Source of the DNA: Rhodospirillaceae bacterium
GTDB lineage: Bacteria; Pseudomonadota; Alphaproteobacteria; Rhodospirillales_A; Casp-alpha2
Direction: 5' to 3'
Length of the DNA: 5,194 nucleotides
NCBI GenBank assembly: GCA_003488105.1
Contig: DNMS01000011.1
Span: forward strand, 1 to 5,194
In this document: piece after piece, positions 1 to 5,194 of the stretch
How the letters are laid out: each line of letters opens with the position of its first letter
How positions within the stretch are numbered: position 1 is the stretch's first letter
The notes under the pieces: generated by a model
Told to the model about the DNA's origin: nothing
Databases searched by the model: none
The model's input: the letters and a program-made list of their open reading frames with translations, nothing else
Translations under genes and position numbers: made by a program

Positions 1-1638
1 TCAACGACTTCCCGGGCCGGTGGGGAGGATGAGCGGGAATACGAGTGCAAGCTGGGTGGCACGGTTGCCCAGTTGCGCGCCGTCCGGAAAGCCGCCCAGG
101 GCCTGTCCAGCGGCCATATCACCTGGGTTACCGACGATCTGGAAAGCGTCTATTACGACACCCCGGACATGCGGCTTGGCCGGCGGGGGGCGACCTTGCG
201 CGTGCGCCGCAAGAAGGGCCGGTTCATCCAGAACGTGAAATCGCAAAACGACGGCACCGGCGCCCTGTTCGCGCGCGGCGAATGGGAACAGGAAGTCGAC
301 AGCCTGACCCCGCGCCTGGACCTTTTGCCCGAGGCGGCGGTCGAGGTCATGGGCCTTGTCCTGCCCGGCGAGTTGCAGGAAACCTTCCGCACCCGCTTTA
401 CCCGCGAACGGGCGGTGGTGACCCGCCGTGGCGCCATGGGCCCGGAAAGCCGCATCGAGATTGCCATCGACAACGGCGAGGTCGTCGCCGTCAATCGCAA
501 CGCCGCGGGCATCCCGGTAAAGGGCGCCCGCGCCAAGCTGCGCGAGAAGATCCAGGAATGCGAGCTGGAGCTGTTGCAGGGCGATCCCCGCGACCTGTTC
601 GAGGTGGCGCTGGAGCTACAGCAGACGGCGGGCCTGACGATCATTCAGGAAACCAAGGCGGCGCGCGGCTACCGGCTGCTGACGCCGCCCAAGGTTGTTC
701 CCGTGCGCGCCGGGCGTACGGTCCTGCGCCCCGATCAATCGGTCAACGCGGCCATCGCCGAGATTTTGCGCGCCGGTACCGGCCACATGCTGGCCAACGA
801 AGGACCCGCCATCGACGGCACCGACCCCGAAGGCGTGCATCAATTCCGTGTCGCCGTCCGGCGCATGCGCTCCATGCTGTCGGTATTTTCCAAACTGCTC
901 GATCCGGCCCGGGTGGACTGGCTGAAGGTGGAATTGAAATGGATCGCCGATCAGTTCGGCCCGGCCCGCGACTGGGACGTGTTCGTTGCCGAAATTCTCG
1001 GCCCGCCGAAAAAGGCGGGGGTCGAGCCGGCGGCCATGATCGAGTTGGCCGCCGCCGCCGAGGACCGCAGGCTCGACGCCTATGCCCTGGTGCGCGAAGC
1101 CCTGAAATCGCCGCGCTACGCCGGGCTGGTGCTGCGCTTGTCGGCCTTCACGGAAACCCAGGGCTGGGCGCCGCAGCCCTGTCCGCCGGACCATCCGCTG
1201 GCCCAGCCGATCATGAATTGGGCCGGCCCGATTCTGAGCCGCGCCCATAAGAAGGCGTTGCGGGCCGGCGACGGCTTGGCGAAACTGGACGTGCCGGCGC
1301 GTCATCTTCTGCGTATCCGGCTCAAGAAGCTGCGCTACAACACCGATTTCCTGCAGGCGCTGTATGAAACGCCGGCCAAGAAGAAGTACCTGCGTGCGCT
1401 GGAGCGCCTTCAGGACGATTTCGGCCACCTCAACGATGTCGCCGTGGCGGAAACCCTGCTGGCTGACCTCGCCGAGGGCCATCAGGGTGGACGCAGTGGC
1501 AAGGAACACGCGATCCGCGCGGCCTCGGCCGCCATCATGGGCTGGCACGCGCGGGGGCTCTACGACAGTGAGCCACGCCTGCTGGCCGATTGGGACAATT
1601 TTACCAAGGCGCCGCCGTTCTGGCGCAAGGGCAAATAG
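1..1638 (+). CDS. CYTH-CHAD fusion protein (5' partial): triphosphate tunnel domain plus polyphosphate-binding CHAD domain
   Basis: The frame is open from base 1 to the TAG at 1636-1638, giving 545 visible residues with the N-terminus outside the window. Residue numbers here count from base 1. The CYTH hallmark ExExK is visible as E13-Y-E15-C-K17, followed by the YYDTPDMRL...LRVRR strand block (about 51-70), K80, the RER of the FTRER segment (about 133-137) and the ECELEL strand (186-191). These are the charged strands of a triphosphate tunnel fold (ThTPase / YgiF-like inorganic triphosphatase). The CHAD domain spans roughly 245-530. It shows VHQFRVAVRRMRSML (from V279), RLKKLRY (440-446) and LQDDFGHLNDVAVAETL, the conserved His/Arg/Lys helices of that family. 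CHAD domains are known to bind polyphosphate and localise to polyphosphate granules; cytosolic triphosphatase or polyphosphate binding is inferred here. An internal TTG at 73 opens a shorter 521-residue frame but would delete ExExK, so it is not the start. A parA-like gene follows after 31 nt and is probably co-transcribed. Confidence 0.93.
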   Translation, partial: STTSRAGGEDEREYECKLGGTVAQLRAVRKAAQGLSSGHITWVTDDLESVYYDTPDMRLGRRGATLRVRRKKGRFIQNVKSQNDGTGALFARGEWEQEVDSLTPRLDLLPEAAVEVMGLVLPGELQETFRTRFTRERAVVTRRGAMGPESRIEIAIDNGEVVAVNRNAAGIPVKGARAKLREKIQECELELLQGDPRDLFEVALELQQTAGLTIIQETKAARGYRLLTPPKVVPVRAGRTVLRPDQSVNAAIAEILRAGTGHMLANEGPAIDGTDPEGVHQFRVAVRRMRSMLSVFSKLLDPARVDWLKVELKWIADQFGPARDWDVFVAEILGPPKKAGVEPAAMIELAAAAEDRRLDAYALVREALKSPRYAGLVLRLSAFTETQGWAPQPCPPDHPLAQPIMNWAGPILSRAHKKALRAGDGLAKLDVPARHLLRIRLKKLRYNTDFLQALYETPAKKKYLRALERLQDDFGHLNDVAVAETLLADLAEGHQGGRSGKEHAIRAASAAIMGWHARGLYDSEPRLLADWDNFTKAPPFWRKGK

Positions 1639-1669
1639 CCGCCGGCAGGTCGGCAGAGGGGCGACGGAT

Positions 1670-2296
1670 ATGGCACGCGCGATTCTGATCGCAAATTCCA
1701 AGGGCGGTTGCGGCAAGACGACCATCGCGACGAACCTGGCCGCCGCCTTTGCCCAAGGCGGCCTGAACACGGCGCTGGCCGATGTCGACCGTCAGAAAAG
1801 CAGCCTGTCCTGGCTCAAGCGTCGCCCTGCGGATCTTCCGGACATCACCGGGCTGGATTGGACCAAGACGTTCAAGGCGCCGCCCAAGAAGGTGCAGCGT
1901 CTGGTCATCGATGCGCCGGCGGCGCTCGGTCTGGCGCGGTTCCGTGAACTGCTGAAAATGGCCGAGGTCATCATCCTGCCGATCCTGCCCTCGGCCTTCG
2001 ATCAGGCGGCGACGCAGCGGTTCCTGAAGAAGATCGACGACCTGAAGCCGATCCGCAGCCACAAGAAGCCGGTAATCCTGGTCGGCAACCGGGTGCGGGC
2101 GCGCACGCGTTCGGCCCAGGAATTGGACACGTTCATCGAAACCCTGGAACATCCGGTGGGGACGATCATCGCCGACCGGGCGCTGTATACGGATGGGGCC
2201 TATTCGGGCGTCAGCGTGTTCGACAAGGGTGACCGGCGATCCCTGGATGCTCAGGCGGATTGGTCCCCATTGATCACCTTTGTCGAGACGAACTAG
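1670..2296 (+). CDS. Orphan ParA/MinD-family ATPase (small ParA-like)
   Basis: This 208-residue P-loop ATPase of the ParA/MinD (SIMIBI) class carries a deviant Walker A, KGGCGKTT (residues 11-18), with the signature lysine K11 and the catalytic-loop lysine K16. A Walker A' region, ALADVDRQKSS (35-45), and a Walker B, LVIDAPA (78-84), follow. Proteins of this family dimerise on ATP, usually bind DNA or membrane non-specifically, and move or position plasmids, chromosomes or large protein cargos. The length matches small ParA proteins with no N-terminal HTH. The ATG at 1670 is preferred because it sits directly before the MARAILIANSKGG strand-P-loop start, with AGAGGGG (1654-1660) 9 nt upstream. 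The frame is open further upstream, but only as a shadow of the CHAD gene. No ParB and no parS-like palindrome was seen; the next gene encodes a small HTH protein 6 nt away. It lies between a CHAD gene and an HTH gene, so cargo positioning is more likely than plasmid partition (inference). Confidence 0.92.
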   Translation: MARAILIANSKGGCGKTTIATNLAAAFAQGGLNTALADVDRQKSSLSWLKRRPADLPDITGLDWTKTFKAPPKKVQRLVIDAPAALGLARFRELLKMAEVIILPILPSAFDQAATQRFLKKIDDLKPIRSHKKPVILVGNRVRARTRSAQELDTFIETLEHPVGTIIADRALYTDGAYSGVSVFDKGDRRSLDAQADWSPLITFVETN

Positions 2297-2302
2297 ATTG
2301 TC

Positions 2303-2575
2303 ATGACACTTGAGTTACAGAACATGAGCATGGATGGCGACGCATTCCGGCATTGGCGCAAGCGCCACAAGTTGTCGCAGAAGGACGCGGCAAAGGCGCT
2401 GGGCCTGAAGCCCCGTATCATCCAGTACTATGAAAAGGGTGAGCGCGACGGAAAGACGGTGGAAATTCCGCTGTCCGTCCGGCTGGCCTGCTATGCCATC
2501 GAAAGCGGCGTCGGCGATTTCGATGGCAAGGACAGCGCGAAGTTGAAACCGCGCGGCAAGAAGTCCAAGGACTGA
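2303..2575 (+). CDS. Small XRE/Cro-type helix-turn-helix protein
   Basis: This 90-residue protein has an XRE-like HTH at about residues 14-48: FRHWRKRHKLSQKDAAKALGL, then KPRIIQYYEKGERDGK. The LSQKDAAKALG ... IIQYYEKG pattern is the classic HTH_3 signature, with Q26 at the start of helix 2 and a recognition helix near 37-45. The rest (about 52-90) is a short helix followed by a Lys-rich tail (KDSAKLKPRGKKSKD). It is probably a DNA-binding protein, a regulator or a DNA-docking partner; its target is unknown. It begins 6 nt after the ParA stop, so co-translation is likely. The start is uncertain. ATG 2303 has no convincing SD, and in-frame ATGs at 2324 and 2330 (MSMDGDAF / MDGDAF) would remove 7 or 9 residues without touching the HTH. 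A hairpin terminator follows the stop. Confidence 0.87.
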   Translation: MTLELQNMSMDGDAFRHWRKRHKLSQKDAAKALGLKPRIIQYYEKGERDGKTVEIPLSVRLACYAIESGVGDFDGKDSAKLKPRGKKSKD

Positions 2576-2593
2576 ACCGGGGATCGCGGCCGG

Positions 2594-2615
2594 CCGGCGC
2601 CGGGCGCCGGGTTTT
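2594..2615 (+). terminator. Rho-independent terminator after the HTH gene
   Basis: CCGGCG (2594-2599) pairs with CGCCGG (2605-2610) around a 5-nt loop (or 7 bp with a 3-nt loop). The full inverted repeat CCGGCGCC / GGCGCCGG is perfect over 8 bases with one central base. It is followed by G and TTTT (2612-2615). The T run is short but correctly placed for the plus strand, 19 nt after the HTH stop. On the minus strand no T run follows the stem, so it would end synthase transcripts less well. It lies between convergent genes. Confidence 0.6.
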
Positions 2616-2617
2616 GG

Positions 2618-3634
2618 TCAGTACGCCCGCTCGATACAGAAATCGACCAGTTCCAGCAGTGCCTGTTTCTGCGCATTGTCGGGGAAGATGCCGAGCGCAT
2701 CACGCGCCACGGCGCCGTAATGCCGCGCCCGGTCGACCGTATCCGAAAGCGCATGATGCTTGGTCATCAGGGTGATGGCATGGGCCAGATCGTCGTCGGT
2801 CTGGTCCATGTCCTCAAGCGTGCGGCGCCAGAACGTGCGCTCGGCCTCGTTGCCCCGGTTGAACGCCAGGATCGTCGGCAGCGAAATCTTGCCCTCGCGG
2901 AAATCGTCGCCCACGGTCTTGCCCAGTTCGGCCTGCTTGGCGGAATAGTCCAGCACGTCGTCGATCAACTGAAATGCGATGCCCAGATTGGTGCCGTAGG
3001 ACAGCAGGGCGTCCTCTTCCGCCTTGGGGCGTTCGGCGACCACGGCGCCGATGCGACAGGCGGCGGCGAACAGTTCCGCCGTCTTGGCGGTGATGACTTC
3101 CAGATAGTTGGCTTCGCCTGTTGCCGTGTCGCCGGTAGTCATCAGTTGCATGACCTCGCCCTCGGCGATTACGGCCGAGGCGTCGGATAGAATTTTCAAC
3201 ACCTTGATCGCGCCGTCGGCGACCATCACCTGGAACGCGCGGGAAAACAGGAAATCGCCGACCAGCACGCTGGCCTGGTTGCCCCAGACCGCGTTGGCCG
3301 AGGCCTGGCCCCGGCGCAGTTCGCTTTCGTCGACCACGTCGTCGTGCAGAAGGGTCGCCGTATGGATGAATTCGACGCAGGCGGCCAGCGGGATGTGGCG
3401 GTTGCCTTGGTAGCCGCACATACGCGCCGAGGCGAGAGTCAGGATGGGGCGCAGACGCTTGCCGCCGGACGCCACCAAATGCCCCGCCAGCTGCGGAATC
3501 AGCGCGACCGGGCTTTCCATGCGCTGGACGATGACCTCGTTCACGGCCTTCAGGTCGTCGGCGACCAGGGCCTGAAGCTTGTCCAGGTTGGGTTTCTTTT
3601 GGCGTTCGCCTTCAAGGTCGACCACAAGGGCCAC
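2618..3634 (-). CDS. ispB: Trans-polyprenyl diphosphate synthase (octaprenyl/decaprenyl-type, IspB family)
   Basis: This 338-residue all-helical prenyltransferase condenses isopentenyl diphosphate onto an allylic primer to build a long all-trans chain, in most proteobacteria the ubiquinone side chain. Visible family motifs are GGKRLRP (57-63); the first aspartate-rich motif LLHDDVVDE (D98, D99, D102) followed by LRRG (106-109); AKT (183-185); FQLIDDVLD (221-229, second Asp-rich motif D225/D226/D229); and GKTVGDDFREGK (238-249). Ala93 sits five residues before the first Asp motif. A small residue there, instead of Phe or Tyr, fits a long product (C40-C50). Exact chain length cannot be read from sequence, so DdsA-type decaprenyl synthase is an equal alternative to octaprenyl. 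The start codon is GTG (3632-3634), supported by SD AAGGGGA 6 nt upstream. It converges with the HTH gene and diverges from DUF2007. Ubiquinone use is inferred from the family. Confidence 0.95.
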   Translation of the reverse strand: MALVVDLEGERQKKPNLDKLQALVADDLKAVNEVIVQRMESPVALIPQLAGHLVASGGKRLRPILTLASARMCGYQGNRHIPLAACVEFIHTATLLHDDVVDESELRRGQASANAVWGNQASVLVGDFLFSRAFQVMVADGAIKVLKILSDASAVIAEGEVMQLMTTGDTATGEANYLEVITAKTAELFAAACRIGAVVAERPKAEEDALLSYGTNLGIAFQLIDDVLDYSAKQAELGKTVGDDFREGKISLPTILAFNRGNEAERTFWRRTLEDMDQTDDDLAHAITLMTKHHALSDTVDRARHYGAVARDALGIFPDNAQKQALLELVDFCIERAY

Positions 3635-3640
3635 GGCGCT

Positions 3641-3647
3641 TCCCCTT
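3641..3647 (-). promoter_or_regulatory. Ribosome binding site of the polyprenyl synthase gene
   Basis: On the minus strand the bases read AAGGGGA, ending 6 nt before the GTG at 3634. This strong SD decides in favour of the non-ATG start; no in-frame ATG lies between it and the conserved part of the protein that would be better placed. Confidence 0.7.
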
Positions 3648-3690
3648 ATATCCGATTGTTCGTCGCTTGACGGTTGTTCCAGGAGCCGTG

Positions 3691-3720
3691 AGCATAGAGA
3701 CCGTCAGGCCCCATGGTCAA
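3691..3720 (-). promoter_or_regulatory. Candidate sigma70-type promoter for the polyprenyl synthase gene
   Basis: On the minus strand, TTGACC (3720-3715, five of six to TTGACA) is followed after 18 nt by TATGCT (3696-3691, four of six to TATAAT). Initiation would fall near 3684, giving a leader of about 50 nt to the GTG at 3634. The -10 lies between the arms of an inverted repeat (TGACGGT 3668-3674 / ACCGTCA 3700-3706). This is a consensus match by eye only. Confidence 0.4.
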
Positions 3721-3752
3721 CTGCGACGGACGGGGCGGGGAAGGGGCGCGCC

Positions 3753-3986
3753 ATGGTCGAATTGTTCCGCACCAACGATCCCGTGCTGCTGTCCTGGATG
3801 CAGGCGCGGCTGGCCGCGCTTGACGTGCCGGCCCAGGTGTTCGACATGCATGCCAGTTTCATGGACGGCAATGTCCTGGCCATCCAGCGCCGCATCATGG
3901 TTGACGAGGACGACCTTGCCCGTGCCAAACGTGTCATCGTCGAGGCCGAGGAAATCGCCCGCGGTGAACGCGATCCCCTGGATTGA
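3753..3986 (+). CDS. DUF2007 family small protein
   Basis: This 77-residue protein matches the DUF2007 pattern: an N-terminal MVELFRTNDPVLLSWMQARL strand-helix, a central VPAQVFDMHASFMDGN segment, then RRIMVDEDDLARAKRVIVEA, a strand plus helix ending the ferredoxin-like small domain. The family is sometimes labelled putative signal-transducing protein, but its biochemical role is not established. It has no signal peptide or membrane segment and is probably cytosolic. The ATG at 3753 is preceded by GGGGAAGGGG ending at 3746, leaving a 6-nt spacer, which is a strong SD. The frame is open further upstream but overlaps the synthase start region without coding character. The trmN6-like gene begins 8 nt after the stop, so the two are likely translated together. 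A good promoter was not found; TTGACG at 3667-3672 has no convincing -10 partner. Confidence 0.88.
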   Translation: MVELFRTNDPVLLSWMQARLAALDVPAQVFDMHASFMDGNVLAIQRRIMVDEDDLARAKRVIVEAEEIARGERDPLD

Positions 3987-3988
3987 GG
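3985..3988 (+). promoter_or_regulatory. Ribosome binding site of the methyltransferase gene, overlapping the DUF2007 stop
   Basis: GAGG at 3985-3988 lies 6 nt before the ATG at 3995. Its first two bases are the last two of the TGA stop of DUF2007, an arrangement typical of translational coupling. It favours ATG 3995 over the in-frame TTG at 3983. Confidence 0.6.
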
Positions 3989-3994
3989 CGCGTC

Positions 3995-4756
3995 ATGACT
4001 TCTGCCGCCATCGACGCCGAGGAGACCCGCCTGCTGGACGGCCGGGTCGTCTGTTATCAGCCCCGGCGCGGCTACCGTTCCGCCATTGACCCGATCCTGA
4101 TGCAGGCGGCCGTTCCGGCCCGGCCCGGCGATCGCGTGCTGGACCTGGGATGCGGTGCCGGGGCGGCGGGGTTGTGTCTGGCCCATCGCGTGGCCGGGGT
4201 GACGGTCACCGGCCTGGATATTCAGGAACCGCTGATCGCCTTGGCCCGCGAAAGCGCCACGGCCAACGGCATGGCGGATGCGGTCCAATTCATGGCGGGC
4301 GACCTGCTGACCCCGCCGGACGGCATCGGGGCCGGGGCGTTCGATCATGTTATGGCCAATCCGCCCTTTCAAAAGGCCGGCAGCTCGCGCCCTTCGCCCG
4401 ATCCGGTGAAGGCAATGGCGACGGTGGAGGGGCGGGCCGAACTGGCCGATTGGGTGCGGGCGGCCGCCCGGCTGGTGCGGGGCGGCGGCACGGTCACCTT
4501 CATCCATCATGGCGGACGGGGGGATGAACTGGCGGATCTCATGTCGGCGTCTCTCGGCGCGGTCACCCTGCAGCCGGTTCAAGGCAAGTCGGGAGAGGAG
4601 CGCCCGGGGCGGATGATCGCGCAGGGAATCAAGGACGCGGCGGCGAATAGCCGCAGGCAGGCACCCTTGGTTTTGCATGAACCGGGGGGTGATTTTTCGG
4701 CCCCTGTGGATCGAATCCTACGGGGGTATGCGGATATCGCGATAAATCGCCCCTGA
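3995..4756 (+). CDS. trmN6: tRNA1(Val) (adenine(37)-N6)-methyltransferase-like protein (TrmN6/YfiC family)
   Basis: This 253-residue class I SAM-dependent methyltransferase follows the YfiC/TrmN6 plan. Family members methylate N6 of A37 next to the anticodon of tRNA1(Val). The N-terminal YQPRRGYRSAIDPILM (21-36) precedes motif I, VLDLGCGAGAAGL (48-60). The acidic end of strand 2 is D75 in GLDIQ, and a further acidic residue is D103 in AGDLL. The catalytic N-P-P-F tetrad is N122-F125, the signature for methylation of an exocyclic adenine nitrogen, followed by KAGSSRPSPDPVKAMA, a stretch shared by this family. Length is normal. ATG 3995 has a GAGG SD; a TTG at 3983 would add four residues and overlap DUF2007, and is rejected. 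It forms a two-gene unit with DUF2007. Methylation of an adenine or glutamine by a related HemK-like enzyme cannot be fully excluded, but the N-terminal region favours TrmN6. Confidence 0.88.
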   Translation: MTSAAIDAEETRLLDGRVVCYQPRRGYRSAIDPILMQAAVPARPGDRVLDLGCGAGAAGLCLAHRVAGVTVTGLDIQEPLIALARESATANGMADAVQFMAGDLLTPPDGIGAGAFDHVMANPPFQKAGSSRPSPDPVKAMATVEGRAELADWVRAAARLVRGGGTVTFIHHGGRGDELADLMSASLGAVTLQPVQGKSGEERPGRMIAQGIKDAAANSRRQAPLVLHEPGGDFSAPVDRILRGYADIAINRP

Positions 4757-4792
4757 GGTCTAGAAAATGGCCAAATCTGTGCGTCTCGTCAC

Positions 4793-4821
4793 TTGTCAGG
4801 CCGGCCTCTACCTGGGATATT
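4793..4821 (+). promoter_or_regulatory. Candidate promoter for the coiled-coil membrane protein gene
   Basis: TTGTCA (4793-4798, five of six to the -35 consensus) is followed after 17 nt by GATATT (4816-4821, four of six to -10). An alternative -10, CATAAT (4838-4843), has no good -35. The stretch 4816-4846 has 23 of 31 bases A or T in an otherwise GC-rich window, as expected of promoter DNA. Initiation near 4828 would place the ATG at 4767 outside the transcript and support GTG 4908 as the start. Confidence 0.35.
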
Positions 4822-4898
4822 CCTTACAGAATGCTTACATAATATACGGCGCGCAACGACGCCAAATATCAAAAATTCAGGGACGGTCTTCGGGGGCC

Positions 4899-4903
4899 GG
4901 TGA
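4899..4903 (+). promoter_or_regulatory. Possible ribosome binding site for GTG 4908
   Basis: GGTGA complements the 3' part of the 16S anti-SD (AAGGAGGTGA) and lies 4 nt before GTG 4908, equivalent to a 7-nt spacer from a GGAGG core. The competing start ATG 4767 has GAGG at 4755-4758, 8 nt upstream, so SD strength alone does not settle the start. Confidence 0.35.
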
Positions 4904-4907
4904 AATA

Positions 4908-5194
4908 GTGGGTAACGCAGCGGTTATCGCCGTTATTGGCGCATTCATCGCATTGGGCGTTCTGGGTGTGTTGTTCTACGTCAGCACCCTGGCCAAGAAC
5001 GTCTATCAGATCAAAATTCAGATGAAGGACGATTTGGCGTACGAGCTGGATCGTCTGAAGGATCACGTCGAAAAGGAAATGGTCCAGCGCCAGAAGTGGA
5101 TCACCCGCGACGTCGCCAGTGTGTCCGATGCCAAGTTCGACCTTGTCGATGGTGAAATGGCGGCGCTCAAGTCGCAGGTCCGCGCGGATCTCAA
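4908..5194 (+). CDS. N-terminally membrane-anchored coiled-coil protein of unknown function (3' partial)
   Basis: The frame is open to the window edge, giving 95 visible residues from GTG 4908. Residues about 4-25 (AAVIAVIGAFIALGVLGVLF) form one hydrophobic transmembrane helix right at the N-terminus, a signal-anchor layout with no cleavage site seen. After it, residues about 32-95 are highly charged and helix-favouring (IKIQMKDDLAYELDRLKDHVEKEM...). Leu/Val/Met at 43, 47, 50, 54 and 58 approximate a/d heptad positions, so a coiled coil is likely. The family is not recognised. The same frame is open back to ATG 4767 (47 more codons, GAGG SD), but that stretch has about 49% G/C at third positions (23 of 47) against about 74% after GTG 4908 (70 of 95). 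It also has rare-looking ATA and TTA codons and promoter-like DNA, so GTG 4908 is preferred. Which side of the membrane the coil occupies is not determined. Confidence 0.65.
   Translation, partial: MGNAAVIAVIGAFIALGVLGVLFYVSTLAKNVYQIKIQMKDDLAYELDRLKDHVEKEMVQRQKWITRDVASVSDAKFDLVDGEMAALKSQVRADL

Noticed and set aside
45..1250. Open plus-strand frame of about 400 codons overlapping the CYTH-CHAD gene
   Set aside because: Arg/Gly/Pro-rich translation typical of an out-of-frame shadow in GC-rich DNA; the CYTH and CHAD motifs are all in the other frame.
1364..1669. Upstream extension of the ParA reading frame
   Set aside because: It lies inside the CHAD domain coding region and is Arg/Pro/Ser-rich; the P-loop start and the SD place the gene at 1670.
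616..1770. Open minus-strand frame of 384 codons opposite CYTH-CHAD and the ParA start
   Set aside because: No recognisable family motifs; explained by high third-position GC of the plus-strand genes, whose motifs are intact.
2303..2575. HTH protein as the antitoxin of a toxin-antitoxin pair
   Set aside because: No toxin-like small frame lies beside it; its partner upstream is a ParA ATPase and a terminator follows.
3579..3752. Upstream extension of the DUF2007 reading frame
   Set aside because: It crosses the synthase start and the intergenic promoter; the family N-terminus MVELFRTND and a strong SD mark 3753.
3704..4678. Open minus-strand frame of 324 codons opposite DUF2007 and the methyltransferase
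   Set aside because: Antisense shadow with low-complexity Arg/His/Gly composition; both plus-strand genes have SD sites and family motifs.
4799..4806. GGCCGGCC palindrome after the methyltransferase gene, considered as a terminator
   Set aside because: Self-complementary 8-mer without loop or following T run; it cannot form a terminator hairpin.
4882..4901. Weak bulged hairpin just before GTG 4908, considered as a translation-blocking element
   Set aside because: The stem is only about six pairs with a bulge and a G-T pair; in GC-rich DNA this is expected by chance.
4869..5066. 65-codon minus-strand frame opposite the coiled-coil gene
   Set aside because: No motif or SD; plus-strand codon use and the transmembrane-coil pattern explain the region.

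Overview
The window is uniformly GC-rich, with strong G/C preference at third codon positions. Its gene families fit an alphaproteobacterium, most likely Rhodospirillales-like: a CYTH-CHAD fusion, an orphan ParA with a small HTH protein, a long-chain polyprenyl diphosphate synthase, DUF2007, and a TrmN6-type methyltransferase. The taxon is inferred from gene content and base composition, not from any marker gene. No phage, IS, CRISPR, tRNA or rRNA signal was seen. This looks like ordinary chromosome.

Layout. (1) Bases 1-2575, plus strand: a probable three-gene operon. It holds a CYTH-CHAD protein whose 5' end lies outside the window, a 208-residue ParA/MinD-type ATPase, and a small XRE-type helix-turn-helix protein. 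The gaps are 31 and 6 nt, and a GC-rich hairpin followed by TTTT closes the unit. (2) Bases 2618-3634, minus strand, convergent with unit 1: a trans-polyprenyl diphosphate synthase of the IspB type with a GTG start and a strong Shine-Dalgarno (SD). (3) Bases 3635-3752: a divergent intergenic region with a sigma70-like promoter for the synthase. (4) Bases 3753-4756, plus strand: a DUF2007 gene and a tRNA1(Val) A37 N6-methyltransferase-like gene, 8 nt apart, with the first stop codon inside the SD of the second. (5) Bases 4757-4907: a relatively AT-rich gap with a candidate promoter. (6) Bases 4908 to the window end: the start of a membrane-anchored coiled-coil protein, cut by the window edge.

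How the genes may work together. The synthase supplies an isoprenoid side chain, probably for ubiquinone, and the DUF2007-methyltransferase pair looks like housekeeping. The most interesting association is unit 1. CHAD domains are known to bind polyphosphate and associate with polyphosphate granules, and CYTH domains act on triphosphates. ParA-type ATPases outside par loci are known to position cellular cargos. A CHAD protein, an orphan ParA and a small DNA-binding-type protein in one operon suggest, as inference only, a system that positions or partitions polyphosphate granules relative to the nucleoid.
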